Origin: Danxiaibacter flavus
Lineage (GTDB): Bacteria > Bacteroidota > Bacteroidia > Chitinophagales > Chitinophagaceae
Length of the DNA: 64,000 nt
Direction of reading: 5' to 3'
Assembly: GCF_041060425.1 (NCBI RefSeq)
Contig: NZ_JAULBC010000005.1
Coordinates: 496,001-560,000, forward strand
In this document: positions 18,029-27,719 of the stretch, piece by piece
How the letters are laid out: every line of letters begins with the position of its first letter
Numbering within the stretch: position 1 is the first letter of the stretch
Made by a program: the position numbers and the translations under genes
The notes under the pieces: generated by a model
What the model was told of the DNA's origin: nothing
Seen by the model: the letters and a program-made list of their open reading frames with translations, nothing else
The model's database searches: none

Positions 18029-18420
18029 ATTCAGATACCAACTTCCACTTTGTTTTCGAAATCTTAGAGGAAAACACCTGCTGGACTTCTTTTCATGATG
18101 TTAAAATAGGATTGGCGGTTATATGGCTGCAAAAGAAAATGGTGGAAGATTTTTACCGACCAGTATGGTGAAAGAAGTATGTATATATGACTGTTTATCA
18201 TGTTACTAAATTCAAAGTTTTCTTCAAGTTTTCTATAAAAATAGATCGAAAATTGTGCTGTGAGAGACGCATTGTATGTGGAGTGCATTATAAAAATGTG
18301 TTGAATTAATGAGCGGTCCACTCACGCGTCACATCGGTCGCGGGTGCGGATAGTCATTGATCCGCAAAGAAGGAATTAAAATAAATGAATGATCCAGCTC
18401 AATTTCAACCCCACTCTCCC
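18029..18420. other. Intergenic region downstream of the Qat operon
   Basis: Convergent space between qatD and the XRE gene. No gene is supported; a possible 85-codon reverse frame has no family resemblance. A short hairpin (GCGGAT...ATCCGC) lies near 18337-18356. Confidence 0.5.
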
Positions 18421-18843
18421 CTACTTCCCCTTCCCCAACATTCTCTCCATCAATTCAACCTTCTCTTTCTCGGCCTGCAATAATCTTTCATACAGCTTTT
18501 TAATTTCGTCCACCGCCTCAAGCCATCTGTCAGCATAGTTAATTGTGCAATCGTTGTTTGTTGTATTTATTTGAGTATCCCTTGTATTTGAACCCTCATA
18601 GTTATTCTGAATATTAAAGATTGTATCCTGCACATCAAAATTCTTAATTGCATCTACAGGAACCTTCAACGCTTTTGCCACTTCCGCTAATATATCTTCC
18701 TCAATCACTTCCTTTTGTTCCAATAGCGATATTTTACGCTGGTTCCAATCGTCACCAAGTTCCATTGCCAGTCCTTCCTGTTTCAGGCCGAGCATTTCTC
18801 TAAAATGCCTTATGTTACGGCCCTGGTGTATTGTTTTTTCCAT
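18421..18843 (-). CDS. XRE-family helix-turn-helix regulator
   Basis: 140 residues. Residues 6-65 form an XRE/Cro-type HTH (NIRHFREMLGLKQEGLAMEL...QRKISLLEQKEVIEEDILAEVAKAL). The middle is Asn/Thr-rich (about 75-100) and the last 35 residues are a charged coiled coil, a layout common in Bacteroidota XRE proteins. It probably represses or activates a nearby promoter; it lies between the Qat operon and the SWIM gene, transcribed toward Qat, and could be the island's regulator. A -7 box is at 18864-18871. Confidence 0.88.
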   Translation of the reverse strand: MEKTIHQGRNIRHFREMLGLKQEGLAMELGDDWNQRKISLLEQKEVIEEDILAEVAKALKVPVDAIKNFDVQDTIFNIQNNYEGSNTRDTQINTTNNDCTINYADRWLEAVDEIKKLYERLLQAEKEKVELMERMLGKGK

Positions 18844-18863
18844 TTTAATAAGTGCTAATATGG

Positions 18864-18871
18864 CAAATATA
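18864..18871 (-). promoter_or_regulatory. Candidate -7 box of the XRE gene
   Basis: TATATTTG on the reverse strand fits TAnnTTTG and lies 20 nt before the ATG at 18843. Confidence 0.45.
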
Positions 18872-18987
18872 ATAAAAGGTTATAAGGTAAAATAGCTGGT
18901 AAATTACCGGTCATTTCCGTTATCATACCTGCGCTGCATATTGCATAGCGAAAGCAGGGAACGGAGCTTCGTTAAAACCCAATAACC

Positions 18988-20352
18988 ATGAGCAAAAAAA
19001 CTGATCCATTATCCTCACCATCTACTGAGTTGTTACGAAACGCCGCTTCGCCTTATGCCATTCCTTTAACTGCCGGTCCCTATGTATTCTCAAATGACAT
19101 GTTGCAACAGGTTACCGAGTCGCGGATAAAGCGCAAGCGCGATTGGTATTATCCGGCACTCTCTTTTATCAGCTTCGAAAATGGCACGCTAACATTATTA
19201 AATTCAGATGGTAATCATTCATTTGAATTAACTATTACCATAGAGCCTCATCAGCTGCATGTTGCGTGTAGTTGCGGTAGGGAAGTTGAAACGCTTTGCC
19301 TGCATGCATATAAGGCATTGGACCGGCTTACGTGGCATGGATGTAACAGCTTTTTTAAAGATTACCAACCGGGAGGTTTAGTAGATACTGCCCTGCGGCA
19401 CAAGTGTTATTTTACGATTGACCCCTGCGACAAAGGTTTGGAAATAAAGGCCAGGCCTGAGATGGGGACGGTGTATCAGCTTTCAAATGCAATAATTGCA
19501 ACAGAATTTAATGATGCCATCCATTTGCCCGGTGCAGCACAATTGCCTTCGCCGCCGATAAAAGGCATGGCACTTACCTGGTTGTTAACGCACACTTTTC
19601 ATAACAGACTGTCACCATTTTTAGTGCCTTGTGTTGGGTTGCTGAACAAAGGCGGAAAGAATGTAAAAGGATTTCAACATTTTACCAGCGGAACAGAAAA
19701 ACAATATGATGCTTACTTAACCAGCGGGCAAAGAGCCTTGAATAAACTTAGCTATGACATGTGGCAACTGGCAGAGCGAATTCCGGGATCAATTACTTCA
19801 TCAAATGTTGCGGAGCAGGAAAAGATGACCGCTTTACTTTCGCTATGGCATGAAGCGCTTCCGCTATTACAACAACAGGTTTTTTTATACAGCTACAGGT
19901 TGTATGGTAAAAAGGAATTGAAATACAAACCTTGCCGGCAATGGCTGTCGCGGGTTGAATTAAGCGCTGTAACTCCGCAGCTTCGTTTCCGGTTATGGGA
20001 CAGAGGCGATCTTTTTCAATTGTGTATGCAAGTGGCTCTAAAAGGAAATGTAATAAATGACTATTCAATAGATAACCCGTTTTTTATCCGTACCAATAAC
20101 ACGATGTATTTACTGCAGTCAATTAAAGATGTGGCCATAACGGAATGGATGCATAACAATAATAATTGCATCACCATTTTTAAACATCACTTCGAAACCT
20201 TCCGTCATGAGTTTTTAGATTTGATTCGTGCGCATTGTTTAATTGAAGAGGTTAGTGCGCCGCTGCAAATAAAGAGAAAGGTTAAGGAAAAAAACTTTTT
20301 AAGCGGGGAGGCGGGGAAGTGTATTTCGGCGGCGACAAACCAAGGTCTGTGA
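18988..20352 (+). CDS. SWIM zinc-finger protein, apparently truncated (SNF2 helicase part missing)
   Basis: 454 residues. A SWIM zinc finger CSCGREVETLCLH has its ligands at about C94, C96, C104 and H106. In Bacteroidota such N-terminal regions normally precede a SNF2 helicase domain in proteins of 1000 residues or more; here the frame stops at 454 with no helicase motif. The last 15 codons (after about 20305) read into sequence adjoining a tRNA 3' fragment, so the natural C-terminus was probably replaced when an element inserted. Whether the remaining protein is functional is unknown. It lies divergent to the XRE gene. Confidence 0.7.
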   Translation: MSKKTDPLSSPSTELLRNAASPYAIPLTAGPYVFSNDMLQQVTESRIKRKRDWYYPALSFISFENGTLTLLNSDGNHSFELTITIEPHQLHVACSCGREVETLCLHAYKALDRLTWHGCNSFFKDYQPGGLVDTALRHKCYFTIDPCDKGLEIKARPEMGTVYQLSNAIIATEFNDAIHLPGAAQLPSPPIKGMALTWLLTHTFHNRLSPFLVPCVGLLNKGGKNVKGFQHFTSGTEKQYDAYLTSGQRALNKLSYDMWQLAERIPGSITSSNVAEQEKMTALLSLWHEALPLLQQQVFLYSYRLYGKKELKYKPCRQWLSRVELSAVTPQLRFRLWDRGDLFQLCMQVALKGNVINDYSIDNPFFIRTNNTMYLLQSIKDVAITEWMHNNNNCITIFKHHFETFRHEFLDLIRAHCLIEEVSAPLQIKRKVKEKNFLSGEAGKCISAATNQGL

Positions 20353-20384
20353 TCGAGTGCTGGTTCGAATCCAGTCCTGGGCAC
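20352..20384 (+). other. tRNA gene 3' fragment (T-arm plus acceptor strand), att-like remnant
   Basis: CTGGTTCGAATCCAG is a perfect T-arm, followed by TCCTGGGCA, an acceptor 3' strand with discriminator A. No matching 5' acceptor (GCCCAGG) or anticodon arm is present within 100 nt upstream, so this is a fragment; tRNA-Leu is a possible origin. A degenerate terminator hairpin follows at 20391-20415. The core recurs inverted at 28431-28447. Confidence 0.7.
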
Positions 20385-20919
20385 ATTAAAAAGCCGCAAT
20401 CATTGATTACAGGTTTTATATTTTAGATGTGAATATCGTTTATAGTTTGCCAATTACTTGTTGGCATAGCGCATAGCTTGACAGAAAAAGTAATTACAGC
20501 GTCGATAGTCCGTAGGACTTTAAGCTTAATAGAAACGCTAACATATAGGGGTTTTCTTGTCCGTTAGGACATTAACCCTTTTATTTGGGTCAAAGTCCTA
20601 ACGGACTATGATGTTCTCAATTCACACATTTCTATTAAGCTTAATTCCCTACGGGAAAAATTGTTACTGCGATGAAATCCGTCATTGGTACAATGGAAAA
20701 AACCTCCCGAGCATTGACCTGATCCTTATATTGTACGATCGTTTTATAGATATTGCAATAGGCTATCAACTCAGATATCAAGCGCCGCCGAAACAGCTAT
20801 CCCCCACTTCATAATTTTTTAATATTACCCTCTTCCGTTTTCATTTAGTTTTGGCGGCCCTTCAGCACAGTAGGCATAATGCCTGATGCAATAACACACC
20901 CCACTAACAAACACCGACA
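20385..20919. other. Intergenic region with a palindromic repeat cluster
   Basis: No gene is supported. A degenerate hairpin at 20391-20415 resembles the terminator at 28394-28430. From about 20500 to 20665 there is a nested inverted-repeat element, described separately. The last 100 nt should hold the promoter of the three-gene operon. Confidence 0.5.
20500..20665. repeat. REP-like nested inverted repeat (GTCCGTAGGAC type)
   Basis: Outer arms AAGCTTAATAGAAA (about 20521) and TTTCTATTAAGCTT (about 20628) are inverted. Inside, GTCCGTTAGGAC (20560) pairs with GTCCTAACGGAC (20596). Modular palindromes of this kind are dispersed in Bacteroidota intergenic DNA. No transposase is adjacent. Confidence 0.6.
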
Positions 20920-23367
20920 ATGAAACGATTCTTATTTTCAGCATTGCTGCTGCAGGTAATGTGTGCTGGCGTGATCAAAGCACAGGGTCCTTCAACAATT
21001 GAAAGTAAAAAAGTGCAGCTACCAAATGGTTGGTCGCTTACACCAGCCGGTACAAGCCTTCCGCTTGGGGATCTCCCGCTCAACATTGCCTTGAGCAAAA
21101 GCCATCGCTATGCCGCAGTTACCAACAACGGACAAAGCGTTCAAACCATTCAGCTGTTAGACGCCCAGAACGACCGGCAGCTTGACCAGGTAACCATTGC
21201 TAAATCATGGGGCGGACTTGCTTTTAGTGAAGATGAGCAATCGTTATATGCTTCCGGAGGTGATGATAACTGCATTATCCGCTATGCGATCCGCGATAAT
21301 AAACTCACCGCAGGCGATACTATCCGCCTTGGCAATGCTTATAATGGTAAAAAAGAAAGCAGCTCCGCTATATCTCCAACCGGCATCGCGCTCGATGGTA
21401 AGCGTGGTGTTTTATATGCGGTAACCAAGCAGGATAATAGCTTATACGTGATTGACCTTAGTACGCGTCAAATTAAAAATAAGTATCCGCTTGGCGCTGA
21501 AGCGTACACATGTCTGCTCTCGCCCGACAGATCAGCGCTCTATATCAGTGTTTGGGGCGGGGACCAGGTAAAGATCTTCAACACGCGCAACAATGTGTTT
21601 GCCGATAGCATTAAAGTGGGCGATAACCCCAACGATCTGTGTATTACGAAAAACGGCCGCTACCTGTTTGTAGCGAATGGCAACGACAATACCGTTTCGG
21701 TAATTGATGTAAAAAAGCGTCGCGTGCTGGAAACGCTCAACACAGCGGTATATCCTACTACGCTCAGTGGATCTACACCTAACAGCGTAGCATTGGACAA
21801 GAATGATAAAACATTGTACATCGCGAATGCCGATAATAATTGTCTTGCAGTATTTAATGTACAAAAGCCCGGCCACAGTAATTCCCTTGGATTTATACCA
21901 ACAGGCTGGTATCCTTCTGTTGTTCGTGTTACAGGCAATAAATTGTATGTGGCTAACGGCAAGGGAAACAGCTCGCTGCCTAACCCGCAGGGCCCTAATC
22001 CCACTGATAAAAAAGAAAAAGTAGGCATCCACAGTGGAGACGATTCAAAACCTAAGATTGTTCAATATATCGGCGGCGGTTTGTTGATGGGCTCCCTGAG
22101 CATCATTCCAGTTCCTGCGGAAAAAGAACTGGCCGCATACTCACAGGCGGTATATCACAACACACCTTATAATACAAGTGTTGAACGCAGCACGGACGGG
22201 CAGGATGGCAATCCTATTCCTCATAAAGTGGGCGACGCCTCCCCGATCAAACACGTGTTCTATATTATCAAAGAAAACCGTACCTACGACCAGGTACTGG
22301 GTGATATGCCACAGGGTAATGGAGACACCAGCCTTCTGCTGTTTGGCCGCCACTATACTCCGAACCTTCATTCCATTGCTGACAATTTTGTATTACTCGA
22401 TAATTTTTATGTAGATGGCGAAGTAAGTGCCGATGGCCATAACTGGAGCATGGGTGCTTATGCAACGGACTACATGGAAAAGAACTGGCCAACCAGCTAT
22501 GGTGGTCGTGGTCAGGGTGCCGTAGGTGGTACCGCGCTTAACAAAATGTATATCTGGGACCAGGCGAAACGTTCCGGTGTGAGCTTCCGTACTTATGGTG
22601 AGTTTGCTTCAGGCAAGAACGTGCGGATCCCTGTATTGAATGATCATTATGTACCACAGTATCCACCTTTCAACCTGAAGATCATGGATACCGTGCGTTA
22701 TCATATCTGGGAAAAAGATTTCGATTCGCTGGTAGCCAACAACGCGCTGCCCCAGTTAATGACCGTATATTTTCCCAATGACCATACGGAAGGCATGGCT
22801 GCAGACAGGCCTACACCTTTTGCCCATGTGGCCGATAATGACCTGGCCATCGGCATGTTCCTGGAACATTTAAGCCATAGCCCTGTATGGGAAAACTCAG
22901 TGGTATTTATGTTGGAAGACGATGCGCAAAATGGTCCTGATCATGTGGACGCCCATCGTTCACCTGCTTTTATTGCCGGTGGTTACGTTAAGCGCCATTA
23001 TGTAGATCACACAATGTATTCTACTTCCAGCGTCATTCGCACAATCGAATTGATATTGGGCATGCCACCTATGACGCAATATGATGCTGCGGCAATGCCT
23101 ATGTGGCGCTCATTTACCAGCAAGCCTGATAATACAGCTTTCACACACTTGCCTGCCAATGTGAACCTTTCAGACATCAATCCAAAAAATACCAAACTCG
23201 CCGCCATATCAAAAGGACTTGATTTTTCCAAAGAAGACAGGGTACCTGACCAGGTGATGAACGAACTTACCTGGAAAGCCGTGAAGGGTGAAAATGCAGT
23301 AATGCCTACACCCGTTCGCGCAGCTTTTGTGAAACTGACAGTTAATGACGGCGAAGGCGACGACTAG
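20920..23367 (+). CDS. YncE-type beta-propeller / alkaline phosphatase-like fusion, secreted
   Basis: 815 residues with an N-terminal signal peptide (about 1-22). Residues about 50-370 form a YVTN/YncE beta-propeller with repeated motifs such as YLFVANGNDNTVSVIDVKKRRV and LYIANADNNCLAVFN. Residues about 440-770 are a phosphoesterase of the alkaline phosphatase superfamily: FYIIKENRTYDQVLGD near the metal site, DGEVSADGHNWSMGAYATDY, and VVFMLEDDAQNGPDHVDAHRSP late in the domain. It probably cleaves phosphate esters outside the inner membrane. It heads an apparent operon with the beta-helix lipoprotein (63 nt downstream) and a TonB receptor. Confidence 0.85.
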   Translation: MKRFLFSALLLQVMCAGVIKAQGPSTIESKKVQLPNGWSLTPAGTSLPLGDLPLNIALSKSHRYAAVTNNGQSVQTIQLLDAQNDRQLDQVTIAKSWGGLAFSEDEQSLYASGGDDNCIIRYAIRDNKLTAGDTIRLGNAYNGKKESSSAISPTGIALDGKRGVLYAVTKQDNSLYVIDLSTRQIKNKYPLGAEAYTCLLSPDRSALYISVWGGDQVKIFNTRNNVFADSIKVGDNPNDLCITKNGRYLFVANGNDNTVSVIDVKKRRVLETLNTAVYPTTLSGSTPNSVALDKNDKTLYIANADNNCLAVFNVQKPGHSNSLGFIPTGWYPSVVRVTGNKLYVANGKGNSSLPNPQGPNPTDKKEKVGIHSGDDSKPKIVQYIGGGLLMGSLSIIPVPAEKELAAYSQAVYHNTPYNTSVERSTDGQDGNPIPHKVGDASPIKHVFYIIKENRTYDQVLGDMPQGNGDTSLLLFGRHYTPNLHSIADNFVLLDNFYVDGEVSADGHNWSMGAYATDYMEKNWPTSYGGRGQGAVGGTALNKMYIWDQAKRSGVSFRTYGEFASGKNVRIPVLNDHYVPQYPPFNLKIMDTVRYHIWEKDFDSLVANNALPQLMTVYFPNDHTEGMAADRPTPFAHVADNDLAIGMFLEHLSHSPVWENSVVFMLEDDAQNGPDHVDAHRSPAFIAGGYVKRHYVDHTMYSTSSVIRTIELILGMPPMTQYDAAAMPMWRSFTSKPDNTAFTHLPANVNLSDINPKNTKLAAISKGLDFSKEDRVPDQVMNELTWKAVKGENAVMPTPVRAAFVKLTVNDGEGDD

Positions 23368-23430
23368 CAATATCCAATAACAACAAAAAAATTTCGGATT
23401 ACTACTCACTTTAAACAACCAGCTGCAATC

Positions 23431-24840
23431 ATGAAAAGAAGGTTCTTTCAACTGTGTGGTGCTTCAGCGATATTGCTGACGGCCTGCAGCAAAAACGAAG
23501 ATGTATCGGTAACCCGCCCGGACCCAGTGGCAGGCAGTTACATTCAGGATGGCGATACACTTAACAGCCTCAATGGTTCTAACGGAAGAAGCATTAAGGG
23601 TACATTAAAACAAAGCGGCACTTATTATCTGTATAGCGGAGCAGGCGACGCCGTGATCAATGCAGGCGACACGCTGATGATACAAAGCGGTGTAAAGGTA
23701 TTGGTGATCGGTCCTTCTACCGGACCCACTGCGATTGGTACGCAGGGGCACGCGCCCGGTATTGTGGTAAAAGGAAGCTTGTATTCAATTGGCACCAAAG
23801 CTGCACCGGTACTATTCACCGTTGCCGATGCATCACTGAAATCAGATCCTGCAAAAGATCCGCAGTCCCCTCAAACCGATCCTGCTTTTAAAGGTTACTG
23901 GGGCGGCATACAGGGCGCGGCCGGCTCGGGCGATATTATCATCAAATGGACCCGTATAGAGTACACTGGCGGCCTGGGTCCCGCCAACGATCCTTATCGT
24001 CCTAATGTATCGCGTTATAGTATCTACATGCAAAACCCCAACGCCAGTTTTGTGCTGGAAGACAGCTGGCTCTATGGTTCCGTCAACGATATGGTGCGTA
24101 TAGCCGGAGGTAAGTTTGAAATATTCCGCAACACATTTGAAAAAGCGGGTCTTACTGCCGGTGAGTGTGTGAATGTTAAAAGTGGAAGTATAGGTGATAT
24201 TGCTTATAACCTGGTAGTTGGCGGTACTGGTAATGCTTTTAAATCAGCCAATGCAGGCGGTCTTTCGCCGCAGGCCAATGCCAGCATGTTTAACAATACC
24301 ATTATCAGCACGGGCTACCGTCAGCAGAAAGTGGGAGAAGGCGGCTCACTCGATTTTGAAAATGGCGGCAGGGGCAATTGCTACAATAACCTGCTGGTGA
24401 ATTGTGCATTTGGATTAGCCATTATGGGAAGCGGCAGCAGTGTTCCCGCAGCCGACACAGCGAATGTAAAATATGGTTATACCTATAATTACGGCGACAA
24501 AACGACCATTACAGCGCAGTTTCTGCCTGCCGGTTATATTACTAAGCAACAGCCGGGTGACATCAACGGCGGCAACACAACTACGCCCGGAGCCAACAAT
24601 CCTTTGTTTGTAAATTATCCGTTACCGGTTGCAGCTAATTTCAATTTTATTGCGAATGATTTTGTAGGCAGCTACGATTTTCATTTACAAAGCAAATCTC
24701 CTGCGATTGGCAAAGCCTTTACCGGTTTCCAGCCTTTTGCGGTAGTAAAAGATGACGCGGTATATGGCGTTACAGAAATTACGCAGCCCGGTAAAGATAT
24801 TGGTGCATTTCAGTCAGATCACAGCGGCAATCAACACTAA
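23431..24840 (+). CDS. Right-handed parallel beta-helix lipoprotein
   Basis: 469 residues with a lipobox LTAC near residue 19, so probably surface-exposed or periplasmic. After a spacer, repeated short Asn/Gly-rich turns (IRIAGGKFEIFRNTFEKAG, IAYNLVVGGTGNAF, ANASMFNNTIISTG, GGRGNCYNNLLVN) indicate a parallel beta-helix, the fold of pectate lyases and many sugar-binding proteins. No catalytic motif can be named. It shares its last base with the ATG of the TonB-dependent receptor, so the two are translationally coupled and may form a surface receptor pair, the lipoprotein perhaps capping the barrel. Confidence 0.75.
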   Translation: MKRRFFQLCGASAILLTACSKNEDVSVTRPDPVAGSYIQDGDTLNSLNGSNGRSIKGTLKQSGTYYLYSGAGDAVINAGDTLMIQSGVKVLVIGPSTGPTAIGTQGHAPGIVVKGSLYSIGTKAAPVLFTVADASLKSDPAKDPQSPQTDPAFKGYWGGIQGAAGSGDIIIKWTRIEYTGGLGPANDPYRPNVSRYSIYMQNPNASFVLEDSWLYGSVNDMVRIAGGKFEIFRNTFEKAGLTAGECVNVKSGSIGDIAYNLVVGGTGNAFKSANAGGLSPQANASMFNNTIISTGYRQQKVGEGGSLDFENGGRGNCYNNLLVNCAFGLAIMGSGSSVPAADTANVKYGYTYNYGDKTTITAQFLPAGYITKQQPGDINGGNTTTPGANNPLFVNYPLPVAANFNFIANDFVGSYDFHLQSKSPAIGKAFTGFQPFAVVKDDAVYGVTEITQPGKDIGAFQSDHSGNQH

Positions 24841-27656
24841 TGGCTGATTGGTTGAAATACTTTTTACTGCTTTTGCTGATCGTAGTTTTCCCCGCTGTGC
24901 AGGCTGCTACGATCAAAGGCGAAGTGGTGGACAAAACAAACAGAACACCTGTTGCCGGCGCTACGATCCGGATTATTGAAAATAACAAGGTCGTTATTAG
25001 CGATCAGAATGGTTTTTTTTCGTTCCGGAATGTACCAATAGCAACATATCATATTTATGCTACAGCTGTCGGATATCAACCCGACAGCTTTTCTATTTCT
25101 GTACAAGCGGAAAAACAGCTTGCACTGCATTTGGCATTACAACCCATTGTACATGCGCTCAACGAGGTATCGGTAACTACAGCGATAGATCCCGGCACAG
25201 AACAGTATTCCCGGCAACAGGAGCAACGGTCGGTCCCCCTTGTGAATAGCCTTTCACGGCAGTCAATTGTGCGTTCTTCAGATCTTACCATGGCTGATGT
25301 GCTGCAACGCGCCAGTGGGGTATCTTTATCAGCTAACGAAAGCGGTGCATCTACGCGCGCCATCATTCGTGGAATGGATAGCAAATACAGTTACACTGCC
25401 ATCAATGGTATTCCTTTACCTAGTCCTGATGACCGCAGCCGTTATGTAGCCCTCGACCTGTTTCCGGCCAATATGATCGAGCGGCTGGAAGTGTACAAAA
25501 CCCTTACGCCCGGCATGCCCGGCGATGCCATTGGCGGGTTGATGAACATTGTAACGCGGCAGGTGCCTGCAGCGGAACAGTTTTCAGTCCGGCTGGCAAC
25601 GGGTTATGATCAGTTGTTTTTTCAGCGTCAGTATTTAACGTTCAACAGCAATGTAATAGAGCGTCAATCGCCCTATGAAAAATATGGCGACGGCCATTAT
25701 GCACAGGGAACAGATTTTACAAAAGACAATTTATCCTTTCATCAAAAACACCCGTTGCCCAATATGCAGGGTGATATATGGTGGGGCAAAAAATTTTTAA
25801 AGCAGAAGCTGGGTATTGTAGCGGAAGCAGGTATGCAAAACATGCAACAGGGTTCTAACAGTTTTCTCATTGTGCAGAACAACGAGCCACAGTTAAACAA
25901 CGTGCCCGGTATAACTGATTTTACACAACGGCATTATTCTATCAGCAGTTTTCGCACTTATTTTTATACGGCGGCTGATTACCGCTTCAATGCAACCAAC
26001 AGTATCCGGCTCGACCAGTTTTATACCGCCAAAAAGGATAATGAAGCACGCGACTGGGTAGATACCAGCCTGGCCGAAGGTCGCAGTGGTCCGGGCACAG
26101 GACGAATAGCTTTTTCTCAACGCTCGCGCCAGCACCTGCAATCGTTATATCATCTCAATCTGCAGGGAGTGCATACGCTAAGCACTGCATGGAAGCTCAA
26201 CTGGTATGCTGTTTATTCGCATGCTTACGGCAGCTATCCGGACTGGGCTGAGCTTACTGCAAATACCGGCCGCATTAAAGGTGCAGACGATGTGGTGTAC
26301 CAAACACCTGTACTGCTGGCGCCCTTGAACAGGATCTGGTTACACAACACAGAAAATGAAAAAGACCTCTCCGCAAAACTGAACTATGTGCCTGCAGTTT
26401 TCAGAAACAGCCTTTCTGTTACAGGGGGAACACTGCTGCAATACCGCAACAGGAGTAATTTCTTCAATGAATACTTTTTTAATCCTGCCTATACCGACTC
26501 AACCGGGCAGCCTTTCACGAATATTTATGATGCACAATGGTACAATAATAACGGCCCGCAAAATCCTTTAGGCAATACCAATACGCCCGGCACATATACG
26601 GCTAAAGAAAACATCTCCGCTTTTTTTGCAGAAGCCAACATTCATATCAAACAGCTGGATATTGTTACCGGCCTGCGCAATGAACACACGCTTCAACTAT
26701 TGAATGCTGTGGCAGCGCCTACTGATAATACGGGGAATGAAGTAAAGGTGGATTATTACGACTGGTTACCTTCAATGCACGTACGGTATGCACTTACACC
26801 GAAACAGGCGGTGCGTGTTTCCTATTACAAAGCCATTAGCAGGCCGGCTTTGTACGATCTCACCTTCTTTAATATGAATTATGATGATTACACCATTGCC
26901 GGTAATCCCTTCTTACAACACACCATAGCCGATAACTTTGACCTGCGTTATGAATTATATGCGCCCGGACTCCTGGATGTGTTGCAGGTGACTGCTTTTT
27001 ACAAGCACATCAATCATCCCTATGAAAAAACTTTACTGAATGCAGGTGATACTTTATATCCCTTACCCAGCGGTGCGCTGAGCTACACACCCGCGACCAA
27101 AATAACAGAGCAGCTGCGCAATTTTGGCAAAGCACAGAACTATGGTTTAGAACTTAGTGTCGTAAAAAATATAAGCAACTTCAGCATTACGGGTAATTAT
27201 ACATTTACGGTATCGCAAATCAACCAGAATAAAAAATACAAGCAGCGCGAAGACCCGCATGATGTTTCTTCCGACATTATTACCGTTACCAGGCAACAGC
27301 AACGCCCGTTGCAGGGACAGTCTGCTCACCTGGCCAACCTGAATATCAGTTACAGGGCGCCCCGCATCGGCTGGACGGGACAGCTAACCGGCATCTATAC
27401 CGGCAAGCGTATTGAAGATGTATCGGGATGGTATGATTTAGACAGCTGGCAGAAAGGTTATACCATCCTCAATTTTTCAATGGAAAAAACCTTTCATCGC
27501 CATTGGCGTGCTTTTATGCGGATCAGCAACTTGCTTAATGCGGGCCGCACAGTATATCTCAACAGCGCTCCCGCATCGGGTCTGCCCGGGCAAAGCGATA
27601 AGGACAAAACGATTATACAGCAAACGGAAAACTACAGACAAATGTGGTTGGGGTAG
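24840..27656 (+). CDS. TonB-dependent outer-membrane receptor
   Basis: 938 residues. A signal peptide (about 1-22) is followed by a carboxypeptidase D regulatory-like domain (about 24-105: IKGEVVDKTNRTPVAGATIRI), the plug (about 140-260: TMADVLQRASGVSLSANESG, GLMNIVTRQVP) and a long beta-barrel ending in an aromatic-rich strand (YRQMWLG). It should import a bulky substrate across the outer membrane powered by TonB. As the third gene of an operon with a phosphatase-like enzyme and a beta-helix lipoprotein, it may take up phosphorylated or phosphate-linked material; that is inference. Confidence 0.9.
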   Translation: MADWLKYFLLLLLIVVFPAVQAATIKGEVVDKTNRTPVAGATIRIIENNKVVISDQNGFFSFRNVPIATYHIYATAVGYQPDSFSISVQAEKQLALHLALQPIVHALNEVSVTTAIDPGTEQYSRQQEQRSVPLVNSLSRQSIVRSSDLTMADVLQRASGVSLSANESGASTRAIIRGMDSKYSYTAINGIPLPSPDDRSRYVALDLFPANMIERLEVYKTLTPGMPGDAIGGLMNIVTRQVPAAEQFSVRLATGYDQLFFQRQYLTFNSNVIERQSPYEKYGDGHYAQGTDFTKDNLSFHQKHPLPNMQGDIWWGKKFLKQKLGIVAEAGMQNMQQGSNSFLIVQNNEPQLNNVPGITDFTQRHYSISSFRTYFYTAADYRFNATNSIRLDQFYTAKKDNEARDWVDTSLAEGRSGPGTGRIAFSQRSRQHLQSLYHLNLQGVHTLSTAWKLNWYAVYSHAYGSYPDWAELTANTGRIKGADDVVYQTPVLLAPLNRIWLHNTENEKDLSAKLNYVPAVFRNSLSVTGGTLLQYRNRSNFFNEYFFNPAYTDSTGQPFTNIYDAQWYNNNGPQNPLGNTNTPGTYTAKENISAFFAEANIHIKQLDIVTGLRNEHTLQLLNAVAAPTDNTGNEVKVDYYDWLPSMHVRYALTPKQAVRVSYYKAISRPALYDLTFFNMNYDDYTIAGNPFLQHTIADNFDLRYELYAPGLLDVLQVTAFYKHINHPYEKTLLNAGDTLYPLPSGALSYTPATKITEQLRNFGKAQNYGLELSVVKNISNFSITGNYTFTVSQINQNKKYKQREDPHDVSSDIITVTRQQQRPLQGQSAHLANLNISYRAPRIGWTGQLTGIYTGKRIEDVSGWYDLDSWQKGYTILNFSMEKTFHRHWRAFMRISNLLNAGRTVYLNSAPASGLPGQSDKDKTIIQQTENYRQMWLG

Positions 27657-27680
27657 AATACAGGTTATAAGCTAAATAAG

Positions 27681-27701
27681 GGCGAAAAGAAGGTTTTCGC
27701 C
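27681..27701 (+). terminator. Hairpin after the TonB-receptor operon
   Basis: GGCGAAAA and TTTTCGCC form a perfect 8-bp stem with a 5-nt loop 25 nt after the receptor stop. No strong T-run follows, so termination strength is uncertain; it could also serve the convergent lipoprotein gene. Confidence 0.5.
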
Positions 27702-27719
27702 AATAAACTCTGTGAAAAT

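Noticed and set aside
18064..18321. 85-codon reverse frame after qatD
   Set aside because: No family, no promoter, aromatic low-complexity translation of AT-rich spacer DNA.
20608..20814. 68-codon frame in the palindrome cluster, considered as a RAYT remnant
   Set aside because: It is largely made of the repeat arms and shows no HUH or catalytic Tyr motif.
21532..22032. 166-codon reverse frame inside the YncE/phosphatase gene
   Set aside because: Shadow of a strongly supported beta-propeller coding region.
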